From Emydura subglobosa (Eukaryota; Chordata; Testudines; Chelidae), in assembly GCA_007922225.1 (NCBI GenBank), contig ML679968.1:7246075-7310074 (forward strand): a stretch of 64,000 nt of DNA. The letters are read 5' to 3'. How positions within the stretch are numbered: the stretch's first letter is position 1; the number at the start of each line of letters is the position of its first letter. This document shows positions 11,984 to 22,329 of the stretch, piece after piece. The translations under genes were made by a program, and so were the position numbers. The notes beneath the pieces were generated by a model. It was not told the DNA's origin. It searched no databases and saw only the letters and a list, made by a program, of their open reading frames with translations.

Positions 11984-12640
11984 GCCTGTGGATCTCTACA
12001 GGCTGTGGTACCTCCACAGCTCACCCACACTGCAGCAGAAGCCTGGACCAACATACCTTCATGGACTGTTCCAAGAAGAAATATTTCCCTGATGAACTTA
12101 TGGTTGTGGTGCTGGACAGGGCCAACAAGCTGGTCCAGTACCAAAGAGACAGGGACTTATGGCTAGAGGAAACACATGGCAAGAAGCAAGCAGAAAGGCT
12201 TAGGCTGGCTGCACAGCTTAAGGACAGGGTTGCAGCGTGGGAGCAGACATTTGCTTTGTAGCTCCTGGAACAGGAACGGTGGTTAAAGGGACGATGATTG
12301 AGATTAGCAGAAAGAACTGTTTGAACGGTTGCTATCTCTAATGGTCACAACAGTACAGGCACCTGCTGCACCCGCACCATGGCCTGATACCCTCTGTTAT
12401 ACTTATGCTGCAGGCCAGGAACAGCTTGGACAACTCCATGGCTGCATTGCCAAGGCTATTGGGCCCTATAAGTGGCTGGGCAGAGCAAATGTGCCCCATG
12501 CAGTCCTCCATGCTGAACCCCTCTCCTGTGGATGGCTCCACCCCATGCCCTGGTGCCAAGCGCATGGCAAAAGGGAAAGGAAGGGAAAGGAGAATGAGGT
12601 CCAAGGGACATACAACAGTAAGTGTTTCTGTCTTGTACAT
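11984..12640 (+). pseudogene. Harbinger ORF1-type second exon relic
   Basis: A polypyrimidine-rich acceptor 'tcttgttttattgcag' ends at 11,983 and an open frame runs from there to 12,261. The encoded charged, helix-prone segment 'VVLDRANKLVQYQRDRDLW' followed by 'KKQAERLRLAAQLKDRVAAW' resembles the coiled-coil tail of the Myb/SANT-like ORF1 proteins of PIF/Harbinger elements. A TAG stop interrupts it, but 'LLEQERWLKGR' continues in the same frame. Further frames to about 12,640 end in a basic stretch (KRMAKGKGRERRMRSKG). The role in an intact relative would be DNA binding and helping transposase reach the nucleus and the element ends. The assignment is by context and composition and less sure than that of the transposase. 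Confidence 0.5.
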
Positions 12641-12842
12641 GGTTTCACTGTTTGCACTTGTTCATGCAATTTGGTCTGTTTTTTTAAAATGTTTTGTTGT
12701 TACTGGTATGTTGCTGAAGTAATAGCAGTTGGCCTGCCTGGCAATGGGTTAAATGTTGTACTTTTCTAATAAATGTTTATAAATAGAGCTTCTTAATTTA
12801 TTAAGAAATGCTATTGCTATCACTGCCTCATGTCATATGATA

Positions 12843-13242
12843 CAATAGAACCTCAGAGTTATGAACACCAGAGTTACAAACTGACTGGTCAACCCCACAC
12901 CTCATTTGGAATCAGAAGTACGCAGTCAGGCAGCAACAGAAACAAACAAAAAAATACAGCACAATACTGTGTTGATTATGAACTACAAAAAAAAATAAAG
13001 AGAACATTTAAAAAAAGATTTGACAGGGTAAAGAAACTGTTTCTGTGCTTGTTTTATTTAAATTAAGATAGTTAAAAGTAGCATTTTTCTTCTGCATAGT
13101 AAAGTTTCAAAGCTATATTAAGTCAATGTTCAGATATAAACTTTTGAAAGAACATCCATAATGTTTTGTTCATAGTTATGAACATTTCAGAGTTACGAAC
13201 AGCCACTATTCCTATTGTGCTCGTAACTCTGAGGTTCTACTG
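12843..13242. mobile_element. Tigger/pogo-like MITE with TA duplication
   Basis: About 400 bp with terminal inverted repeats 'caatagaacctcagagtt' (start) and '...aactctgaggttctactg' (end, reverse complement cagtagaacctcagagtt). A TA dinucleotide lies on each side (12,841-12,842 and 13,243-13,244). No coding capacity. The TIR with CAG start and the TA target are typical of Tigger/pogo-class mariner elements. It inserted inside the older Harbinger element, between its two genes. Confidence 0.88.
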
Positions 13243-13414
13243 TATACATTTAAAATAATAAAGGTAAACATGTGATAGGGACAATTGGGAATTTGTATGC
13301 AAACACTACTTCTTGATACAGTTATCTACATTAGGGCATACATCAATCACTTCCTCACGTCAATCCATACTGTGAATCAGTCCCCCCTTCTGCCCCATTT
13401 GATAAGTGGTCAGG

Positions 13415-14290
13415 TAATTCGTTGCATGGCAATCAACCCACATTTCCCGCAAGCATTGAATACTCTCTCCCTAGCACATTCATAAAGGTATTGTTCCCTC
13501 TCTTCCACTGGCCCATGCAATTCCATAATGTGGGTGCACAAAGCATCCTTGACTTCTATTGCTTGGGTACACCTCCCACAGCTAGAACTGGATACACTTT
13601 CTGGCCGAGTATACATGTTCAGTGATCCCTTGTTGTCCTAGGTCCATTCAGAGGGAAATGGCTTCACAAGGATTGTAAAGAGCACAGCAAGCCACAGTAA
13701 TGCACATGGCATTGAAGACACTGGAATCCAAAGTCTGTAGACATCTCCAATGGGATTTTGAGCTGCCAAATGCACATACAATAACCATTCTACACCTAAT
13801 TAAACCTTCTTTAGCCAGGCCCTCTAATATTAGTGTGTGGTTTCATAAGCCCAGGCAAAAGGCAGGGCCAGAATAACAGTGGGGACAATAATTTCTTTTA
13901 TGACAATGTTATTTGGTGGAAATAATGCCACATGCCGGGTTGCATCAGAAACCACCACCACTTGACTTTCCAACACGAAACCAGTTGGCAATGAATCTAC
14001 AGCAGTCTGGGGTAGCCAGCTTCCAGGAAGTTACAGCAACCTGCTTCTGGACTGGCATGGCAACCCTCATGTGTGTGTTTTTACTCTGGAGGGTTGTGGC
14101 AAGTTGCTTTCAAAGATCCAGAAATGTAGTTTTCTTCATGCAAAAGTTCTGGACCCACTGCTAGTCATCCTAGGTCCTCAAGATGATGTGGTCCTACCAA
14201 TCTGTGCTTATGGCCCTGGTTCTGAAGAGCTGGTCTATGTAGGAGCCATCAGCAGCTATCGTGAGCATTGGGAGCAGTATCAACCAGTTT
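13415..14290 (-). pseudogene. PIF/Harbinger DDE transposase relic
   Basis: Reading the minus strand: 'WVQNFCMKKTTFLDL' and 'QKQVAVTSWKLATPDCCRFI', then 'ANWFRVGKS'. Later come 'GPAFCLGL' (position of the LPWLMKP block), 'RMVIVCAFGSSKSHWRCL', 'CITVACCALYNPCEAISL' and 'KDALCTHIMELHG'. These follow the order of the transposase at 59.7-60.8 kb (WLQNFRMRKATFLEL, VAIDLWKL, RMVVECAFGRLKARW, VISACCVLHNVCEAK). The glutamate of the VECAFGRLK block is a cysteine-bearing VCAF here, and the IDG aspartate block is not readable. It is clearly dead. Stops and frameshifts occur throughout, indicating an older copy. Confidence 0.85.
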
Positions 14291-14838
14291 GAGTCTGCCA
14301 TGTTTGTGTCCCCCCTCTCCTCCCTTGCTCCATCATTAGCTCTGTCAGGTTCCTTTGGTGGGTTAGGCAACATCGTCAAAACATCCACCAGCACCTCACA
14401 GAAGTTTTGCCTATTTTCTGAAACAGAAGTGAAAGTGCAAGCGAGAGAAGATTTTCAGATGGTGCTTCCACCATGTTGCTGTCTCCAGTAGCTGGGAGCA
14501 TACAGACCAAAATGATGGCTCTTCAGGTTATGTTAAGGGCTGTTCAAACTTCCTGTAATCTGTGGGGTGGACAGTCAAGTTTCACACTTCACCACCAGCC
14601 AAGGGCTAGAGAGACCATAGTTTGGGAGGTTTCTAGAAAGCTGGGATATGGTTGGTTGGACTCAGGTCTGCATGCTGCAGTGTGGATGCCAGAGACACAA
14701 GTTTGGGTCCAGGTTAGAAAATTCTTAACCTAGGGTTGACAACCAGTGTAGGCACTTAAATCTTAGGTTCTCAGATCCAGGATCCACTGACTTCAGTTCC
14801 AGTAACCCTGGGTTTACATTGCAGAATAGACATACCCA
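14291..14838. other. Harbinger non-coding 5' side and terminal region
   Basis: Lies outside the transposase start and runs to the element's apparent end at 14,838. Contains a decayed leader for the transposase (minus-strand frame 'EERGDTNMADSNWLILLPML') and a subterminal region ending in the TIR-like 'ttgcagaatagacataccc'. No separate gene. Confidence 0.5.
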
Positions 14839-15121
14839 CTGTGAACGGAATAGTCATCAGTTTTGATCTAACCAAACTTTTTGTTACATCAGGTGGGGAG
14901 GAGCCAGAGCCAGAGGACATTGTGTGTGTGTGTGTGGGTTGGGGGGAGGGGGTGGAGAGTGTAGGTGGTAGGCAAGCCTGGGACTGATTATTTGACAAAC
15001 GGTTACTAACCTTTAGGGGGAAGGCAAGTGGTTACTTCCTGGGCAGATTAATGTGATGTTTTCTAAGACACGTAGAGCAAATGTTTGGAGCTGACAGTGC
15101 AGATATCTTAACTGCTGAAGG

Positions 15122-15675
15122 AAATCAAATATAGGCACTGCCAGGATTGCCAACGTGTAGATTCTGGCTGATTCCTGGATCACAATGTTAGAGAAATTTG
15201 CATGAGAACAAGGAGTACAACATGCCATGGGGATTGCTAATTACAAGCTGATTGGGGTGAAGAGAGGGGGCCTCAATTGGCATCATGTTTTACCCACTCC
15301 ACAGCATCTACCCAGTGACTTAAGAGGTGATCTACCAGAGATTGTGGTGATTCACTCAGGCAGAAGTGATCTGGATCTTATTCCTGATGCTTATCTCATA
15401 CAATGTAATAGAACAGTTTTGGACCACATCAGATATTTGTGTCCAGGAGCTGTGATAGTTTTATTTGATGTGGCTGAGTCTGAACCCTTGCAACAAAAAC
15501 TATTAATAATTGTTGGAAGAACACTAATCAGGATATTGGAGGATTCATGGCTGACCAGAACATGTGTACTGTATGGCACAGAAACATTATAAGCTCTGAC
15601 ACCTTACTCTCTCGCATATATAGGGTACATCTATCGGATAGGGGTCCAGGAAATCTTTCTCTCAAACATAAAACT
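15122..15675 (+). pseudogene. SGNH-hydrolase-like domain relic of a retroelement
   Basis: The frame reads 'ARIANV*ILADSWI' (block I, usual GDS changed to ADS), then 'NYKLIGVKRGGLNWHHVLPT', then 'PEIVVIHSGRSDLDLIPDAY' (block III position, usual GxND changed to GRSD), then 'CPGAVIVLFDV'. After a frameshift the text 'YRVHLSDRGPGNLSLK' at about 15,622-15,669 matches block V (DGVHLSD), with the histidine kept and the aspartate lost. The spacing of blocks I, III and V over about 180 residues fits an SGNH/GDSL esterase domain. Such domains occur in DIRS/Ngaro-type tyrosine-recombinase retrotransposons and in ORF1 of some CR1-like LINEs. No recombinase or RT is recognisable beside it. One stop and at least one frameshift make it non-functional. 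Confidence 0.65.
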
Positions 15676-16019
15676 GTCAGTGTTTTGGAACGTAAGCCCT
15701 GCCTGTGACTTCTCGCACCGTGCCTGCCACAAACTCCACCCTCCCGGCACTGCTTCTGAGTCGGGTTACAGGAGGGGAGGAAGTAATGGCAATAGAAACA
15801 TTTGTACATTGGGAGGGTGCGTGCAGTGGGGAAGCTGGAGTCCAGTGATGGAGAGGTAGGAGGGGGAACACAGTGAATGGAGTCAGAGGCAGGTCTTGGG
15901 AGGTATGATGAAGCAGGCCTGGTGGGGCCCAAATTATTTGTGGGATGGGACGAGGGGGCTGGCTGGGTATGCAAATTGCAGGACATGATATAAACAACTG
16001 CCTAAATGACTACTACCTC

Positions 16020-16190
16020 ATACCGACAACCTATCTTTTCCTGTTAAAAAAACTAGGAAATTCAATGGCAAAAAATCCATGTTAAGTCAGCATTAAGGTT
16101 GCTTGATGATATCTCATACCGTTGCAAAATGTGGAGTGGAGCAAAATTCAAACTTCTGAAAACCAGAAAATTCTGTTTTGGGATGTGCGC
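16020..16190 (-). repeat. Unclassified interspersed repeat, copy 2 (inverted)
   Basis: The reverse complement reads 'ctggttttcagaagtttgaa', 'ccaca.ttttgcaacgg', 'catcaagcaaccttaatgctg' and 'taacatggattttttgcca', matching 6,150-6,335 and 17,280-17,410. It directly abuts the LTR-like block that begins near 16,190. Confidence 0.65.
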
Positions 16191-16465
16191 AGTCTGGCCT
16201 AGGACCAGGGAGTCAAGCCTAGTGGTCAGAGCCTGAGTCAGACGACAAGCCAGGGGTCAGAACTGGAGCCAGGAGTCAAACCAAGTATTGGAACGAGAGT
16301 TGGGAGTCAAGAGTCAAGCCAGGGATCACAGATGGTGTCAGGAGTCAGAGAGTGAGCCGAAATACTGATCTGTCACTATAATTGACAGGGGGATCCACTT
16401 CATTGCACAGATACTTCCTGGAACACCTCCTGAGCTTAAATAGCATGCCTGGGCCAAACAGCGGC
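16190..16465 (-). mobile_element. LTR-like block, family A, antisense copy
   Basis: The plus strand has quasi-repetitive 'gtcagagcc / gccaggagtcaa / gggagtcaag' phrases. The reverse complement gives the 'gactcctggct ... tctgacccctggcttg' text also seen at 26,570-27,016 and 46,460-47,015. A TATA-like 'tatttaag' lies near 16,437. No coding sequence. LTR status is inferred from the promoter-like layout and dispersed copies. Confidence 0.5.
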
Positions 16466-17279
16466 CATGAGGGAAGCTGTTGGTCTGAGCTTCCAAAGTG
16501 GTACTTCCGATGATATTTATCTACGCAGGGTGTACGTGGTAATGCACATGGCCCTACTGTGGTGCAGAAGCGTCAGCCAATCCACACCACACCTATATAA
16601 CTGTAACTCTTTCAGCAGTGCCCCATTACACATTAACACATACACCTTCACTCTGCCAACTCCACAGCTGCTGAAATATACAAGCTCTTAATGTCCTTTT
16701 ACAACCCATTCACTCTCACCCATTGGATTTCATCTAAAGGATAAAAGGAATGGGGGAAATAAAAGGTTGCCTGCACTACTTTCCCTCTTTGAGCAATGCC
16801 TCAGCATGCACATACTCACTACTGACATAATCTACACATTTGGCATCCTGGAGGTACACATGCAGTTCTTCCCTTTCCTCACACTCAAGAGGGTGGAAAA
16901 TATAGATCTCCTTATATCACAATCACAGCTCTGTCACACACATCAAAGTAATCCACACAAGTCCTCTTGTCACAAACACTCCTTTACTAAGCAGGCACAA
17001 CTACTGCCTCCATCGTTTAGTATAGGTACAACTAACACACTTACTGCACCTGGAGAGTATGCAGATAATTCCCATTGGATACTGCTAGCTCCAGGGGAGC
17101 AGAGGGAAGGTGGCATGGGCAATCTTTCACCCCCGTACTTTTTTTTCCCTGTTGATGGAATCCTGTGGGTGAGAGTGAATGGTTTGTAAAAGGAGATGAA
17201 GAGATTGTACATTTCAACAACTGTGGGGTTGGCAGAGTAAAGATATGTGTGTTAATGGGATGTATTGGGGCGTTGCTAA
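16466..17279. other. Non-coding stretch, no gene seen
   Basis: Frames of up to 140 codons are open here, but their sequences are low in structure and match no family I know. I treat them as chance frames. Confidence 0.45.
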
Positions 17280-17410
17280 AAGAGGGCAGACTTAAGTCCT
17301 GGCGCGTCCTGGTTTTCCGAAGTTTGAGTTTTGCTCAACTCAGTGTTCTGCAAGGGGATGACATACGACCAAGCAACCTTAACGCTGTATGAACATACTT
17401 TTTTGTCACT
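17280..17410 (+). repeat. Unclassified interspersed repeat, copy 3
   Basis: Reads 'gggcagacttaagtcctgg', 'ctggttttccgaagtttgag', 'gttctgcaaggggatgacat' and 'gaccaagcaaccttaacgctg'. It is the least decayed of the three copies. There is no ORF and no poly-A tail. Confidence 0.65.
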
Positions 17411-18567
17411 GAATTATACATTACGTTGTTTTGAAGCAGCAAGCATCTATGCAACCTTTATAGTTAACTCAGGAGCTTTGTATTAATGGAGCATGCTCAG
17501 TAGACATCATAGCTAGTTATTTTCACCTACTCTTTTCTCCTCTTATGAGCCTCTCATGTACTATCAAGGCAACAAATATTCTTTACTGTTATTCAACCTG
17601 TCATACTGGTGCAGTGGAAAGAGATGGAAGGCATCTTGGGGAGAATTCCTGGTACTTTCTGGTGCATTTAGAATGAAAGTGTTCTGTCTTTCTAAATAAC
17701 AGCCAGAGGTTAAAAAAAACCCCACAATATCAAAATAACAGAAAACAAGTGTCATTTTCCCTTGTGGCATCATTGTGCTGTACTTCCTGTCAGAGGCATG
17801 TTTTTTGGATGGAAATGTTATCCCAACAACCACCTGCCTTCCCCCTCCCCTCCTTCAAAATGCAATGAATTCCCTAAACAGAAAGGCAAAGGGAAGTTAC
17901 CGTATTTCTGATATAAGACACAGTGAATGTTGTATGTATGGTAATAACAAAGAAGCTGCTAATTAGCAGGTACATTGCTTCTGTAAATTTCTAATTGCAG
18001 TGGAATGTCCCTGCGGACAGATTATATCCTCTGGCTTCCCTTGGACCTGATTTTTTCTCTTAATTGTATCACATAAAGAATATATAATGTATCACAAAGT
18101 CCATTTCATATAGACCTACAAAAAAAACCCCACCTCATTATGGGGCTATGGCTATATTTAATGCAACAGATATCTAATTTTACTCCAGAACAGAAATCTG
18201 CCTCCTAAATACATAGGCAAACCAGTATTGCTTTAGGTCCTAATTCTGCCATCCTTAAACTGAATGGTGTCTTCCAGAGTCACCCCACTGAAATCAAAGG
18301 TATTACTCAAAGAGCAAGATGTGCAAAGTAAGGAAGGCAGAAAAAGTCTGCTGGGAAGCAACTGTGGCTAGGCAGCTAGATCCACTTCCCCACAACAAAT
18401 GTCTAGAAGCATCTCTGCTTGCAACAAAGAAGTCTTCTTCTCAGAGATGCCTTATTTATTAAGTATACAGAACCTCAAAACAAAGACAACCAAGCTCCTG
18501 TGCCCTGCCCATTGTCTCTTTGCTGACTATTTAAGCAAACCAAATTATATGTATAACAAGAAAAACA
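17411..18567. other. Non-coding stretch, no gene seen
   Basis: Nothing recognisable apart from a weak relic near 18,285-18,315 related to the repeat at 1,630. Confidence 0.5.
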
Positions 18568-18575
18568 ACCTACAG

Positions 18576-18875
18576 CAGGGGTTCTCAAACTTTTTTTCTG
18601 GGACCCCCTTTGAAAATATTTCAGGCTGTGTTGACCCTCCATGCCATGCCACCCTTACTCCTGCGCTGCTGCTGGGGGTGGTGCTGCCTTCAGAGCGCTC
18701 AGCCAGTTAGCCACTGCTCTCAGGCCACCCAGCTCTGAAAGGCTACAGCTGTCAGCCAAGCACGGGGCTGAGAGCGGTAGTCATGTCATGTGTGCGGGGA
18801 CTGACAACTCGTGACCCTCCCATAACAACCTCACGACCTCTTGAGGGGTCCCGACCCCTAGTCTGAGAACTCCTG
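18576..18875. mobile_element. hAT MITE with perfect 8-bp target duplication
   Basis: A 300-bp element with ends 'caggggttctcaaact' and 'agtctgagaactcctg', which are imperfect inverted repeats of the hAT (CAGxGGTTCTCAAAC) type. The 8-bp direct repeat acctacag flanks it (18,568-18,575 and 18,876-18,883). No coding sequence. The inner sequence is GC-rich relative to the flanks. Confidence 0.95.
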
Positions 18876-18883
18876 ACCTACAG

Positions 18884-19985
18884 CATGCAGCTTTATTCCC
18901 ATGTCTGCCAAAGTAAGCTTCCTGGGAAAATAAACAGAAGTTCTCTCAACCTTTTCTTAATAAGTACTTGTATCAGTAATGCAGCACTGGGGTGCTTGTT
19001 ACAGGGAGCCTGACTCCCAAAGGATTCAGGTGTTTTCTCTCTGTTTCCCTGAACTATGAAAGAAACTCTCCTAGGTCCGAACTTCCCCTGGTGCCAGGCT
19101 TCCCACCATTTAGGCTGATGCGACTGCACTTTGGACATAATTCCGTCGCCCTTATTTGATAGTATGTTACTTCATGAATAACCCCACTGCAATCCTTAGG
19201 ACTACTTGTGTAGTAAGAGGGCTACTCTTGAATCAAGTGGGTTAACAGGGCCCTCTATTAGTGAAATGGGATGGGAGTACCCCGAGAGTGGAGACCAAAT
19301 GGTCTGTGCTGCTCATCACAGCCATAGAAAATTATCCATAAACAAAGGATTTACTTTAAACACCCCAAATATTGATGCTCCTATGTTAACATACTTTCTG
19401 AAAAGAGAGATGATGATATCAAGTTCAAGATCTTGGTCCTTATCTTCAATGTCCTGGACCCAGGGTATCTAAAAGACCAACTAAAGCCTGGGATGAAGAC
19501 TGTGGTAGACAATTCCACTGCCTTGGCACAACTGAACTTTCCATAAAAAGAGTAAAACATGTCTGTGCAGGAGACAAAAATTTCTCAGGGAGGGCTCAGA
19601 ACTGCAGGAGGACTTCCTCAGGAACTAAGGGTCATCACGAATCTCATCACTTTCTGATCTAAATGCAAGGTGCATTTCTTTGATCTTGCCTTCTGTAACA
19701 CAGACATATAGCAACATGTGTACATACAAATATTATTTTTAAAAAACCCACAAAACACTCCACTGGATAGCCTTCTCACACGGGGAAGAGGATGAGGGAA
19801 AAATGTGACAGATATTAGTCAGACTGCTTAATGCACTATTGGAAGTATTCAGATACTAAGGTGATGAATGTAGTATAAGAAACAATATACGATAGAATGG
19901 TGTATATAAAGAGTGGAATAGATATGTTAAGAGGAAACAAGACTGGAAAATTCATTAATGAGATTTTTCTTTCTTAAGAATTTTG
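18884..19985. other. Non-coding stretch, no gene seen
   Basis: No recognisable gene. Holds a short ancient repeat relic at 19,182-19,217 (see 1,630). Confidence 0.5.
19182..19217 (+). repeat. Ancient short interspersed repeat relic, second copy
   Basis: Matches 1,630-1,668, including 'aggactacttgtg.agtaag'. Confidence 0.45.
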
Positions 19986-19989
19986 ACAG

Positions 19990-21480
19990 GATGTATCAAT
20001 TCCACACTGGCAAGTGGGGGTTAACCAGTCACTTTGGACCCTAGAGGCCATGCCCCTTTGCCTCTGCTGCGCATGCTCCAGGTGGAGGGAGTAGATAAAA
20101 GGAAGCTGGTTTGCTAGGTCTGGGCTGGCTGAGGAGGAGGACGGATGGGTCTGTAGTGGGTTGGTGGTCATTCCTCCCCCTCTGGCTCAAAGAGAGGCCA
20201 CTCCACTTCACTATGTCATAGTGATCACTGTTAAGTAGCAGGGAAATTAGCAAATCAATGGGCTAGGGACCTGGCCCTTTGGGCAGGGCAGAGCAGTAAG
20301 CAGTTGAGGGAGCGTTAGTCCTCAGGCAGGGCAGAGAAGTAGACAAAGACAGGTTGTTTGGCCTAAGGTGGGGGGTGTCAGAAGGGAGTTAGTGGAACCA
20401 GGGCCACCCTACTCCACCGGGTTCCATCCCAGGGACCTGACAGTGGCAGAAGTGACAGTGACATTGGCCACTGGGTCAGCAGGGATCCCACCGAAACACA
20501 CTGACTCAATCTCTGACAGCAAAACCGGACTAGAGTCTGGCTTCCCTGGGCTATTTCCTATCACAGTCCAGGGATTGGGTGCTGTAGTCCAAGAGTCCTC
20601 CGTCTCCTCAGGGTATTTGACAGCTGGCAATCCTAGCAGCTCCTCTTTGCACTTGGTCTCCTCTGGGGTCAGGGCACTACCCAGCTTGACAGTGGAGCTG
20701 AAGGCCTTCAGCAGTCTACAGATATTTGTCTCCTTCCCTGGCTCTGGTCCAACTGAGCCAGAGGCCCTACATCTTATACTTCCTGTCCTGCCTCTCAATT
20801 TCCAGCACGAGGGATGGGCCTGGCCTGGCCTGGCTCCACCCACCAGGGAGCAGAAAGTGGTTCCTCCCCCTGTGGCTTGGAGGGAGGCCACTCCGTCTCA
20901 CTACAGGATGCTGCCATCTCCTGATGAAGAACAGTCATCCCTGCAGACTGCTGAGGCAGGTATCCTTGATTATGCTACGGAGAACCCACCAGCTGATAGG
21001 GATACCAAGCCACTGCCCAGAGAGGACAAGCTCGATGTGGACTTAAAGATAGAAAGTGACCCAGGGAACATAGTGGGAACCAACACTTGAATTCTGAAGA
21101 GGGAGGCTGTTGGCTTCATAGGGTCCTAGGTCGGAACCTGATAAAGTAGGTTGGGCCCAGGTTCCCCTACCTTCCACCCTGTGTTGTCAGGTGGTCGTTA
21201 CTGCCAGAGACCCTAGATATAGCCTGTTTGTTTCCTCTTCCCAATCCAGGGGGTTGGAACCTCAGTTTGCTCTTGTTTACCCTGGCCAGGAGGTGAAGGG
21301 CTATAGACTATTCACTGGCAATACCCCACTCAGAGTGCCTGAGTCCCTGATTGTGTTTGTCTGAGAGTCACAACAATTGTGTGACAGGTGTATCAACCCA
21401 ATAATGGGCAAGTGAGGAAGCAGGGGCTTCCCTCCTCCAGTGGATGCATAGAACTCCTGTGATAAGGATAAACATAGTAT
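19990..21480. mobile_element. LTR-like mosaic
   Basis: GC-richer block in AT-rich surroundings. A promoter-like 'agataaaaggaagctgg' lies at 20,092-20,108 after a CACTTTGGACCC-type upstream region. A 40-bp phrase 'tcctccccctctggctc...gaggccactcc' occurs at 20,174-20,212 and again at 20,864-20,903, about 690 bp apart on the same strand. Long frames on both strands (240 codons plus, 160 minus) have LTR-like composition and match no protein family, so I do not call them genes. It is probably one or more LTRs of endogenous elements, with edges not resolved. Confidence 0.45.
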
Positions 21481-21489
21481 ATCATGAGT

Positions 21490-21940
21490 CAAGAGTGTAT
21501 AAAGTCTGTGTCAAGAATACCCTACATAAATAGGTGTTAGTTGTTATACCCCTAAAGGTTCAGATACTGCAACTCAGACTCAGCTAATAATTTTATTTGA
21601 TTATAGCTTTTCTTCTCTGAAAATGAAAGCCAACAGAAAACACCCAACTTTGTAAATTGTTTAGACAGATTTGCTTTCTTATTTTGAGCTGATGTGTTAT
21701 TTTCTGTCACAATGAGTTCTGTTATTTACATCACATCTGATTCAAACTACTGCCACTCCTGTCCACTATATAGTTTATTTATAGTTTAGAATTCTGCACA
21801 GATTTTACTCCCTACCTTACAACAGTGTCAGTGTTGACAGTGTGCATCAGAAGGATAATCCATACTCTCCCCATTTCTACTTTATTTGATACACTACACA
21901 GAGTCCCATTCTACATGCCATCTGGATGGTTGAGAACCAA
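21490..21940. other. Non-coding stretch, no gene seen
   Basis: AT-rich, nothing recognisable before the Penelope-like 3' end. Confidence 0.5.
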
Positions 21941-22329
21941 TGGAGAGACAAGGTGTATCATGTTATATCTTTTCTTGGACCAACTTCTATTGGGAGAGAG
22001 ACAAGCTTTTGAGCTACACAGAGCTTTTCTTCAGATCTGGGAAATGAACTCAAAGTGTATCAACTAAATACAAGATGGAACAGATTGTTTATCATAAGGA
22101 GTTAACACATATTTCAAGGGACCATTCAAGGTGAAGTGATCCGTTAACACCCCTCTAGTCATAGGGAGGAAAGGAAAGTGTGGGGGAAAGCTGCTGAGGG
22201 GGGGTTGTTAGTGGGTTATAGATTGTTGTAATAAGCCATAAATACAGTGTCTCTATTCAGTCCACAATTTTGAAAATGTTGTGCCGGTTTTCTTTGAGGA
22301 TGAGGTCTCATAGGTCAGATATAGAGTGA

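Larger units (their letters stand above)
11984..14838. mobile_element. Decayed PIF/Harbinger DNA transposon
   Basis: Contains an ORF1-type relic on the plus strand (from 11,984) and a transposase relic on the minus strand (13,415-14,290), converging as in the better element at 59-63 kb. The right end near 14,838 reads 'gggtttacattgcagaatagacataccc', the terminal style (gtagacataccc) of Harbinger elements here. The left end was not found, so the Myb/SANT exon expected upstream of 11,984 is either lost or too diverged. A Tigger-like MITE (12,843-13,242) sits between the two genes. Confidence 0.72.

Noticed and set aside
16767..17189. 140-codon plus-strand frame
   Set aside because: No recognisable motif and no supporting neighbours. 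Its composition is that of the surrounding DNA.
20368..21090. 240-codon plus-strand frame, the longest in the window
   Set aside because: It overlaps an equally long antisense frame and lies in an LTR-like region. It matches no family I know and shows no domain or splice context.
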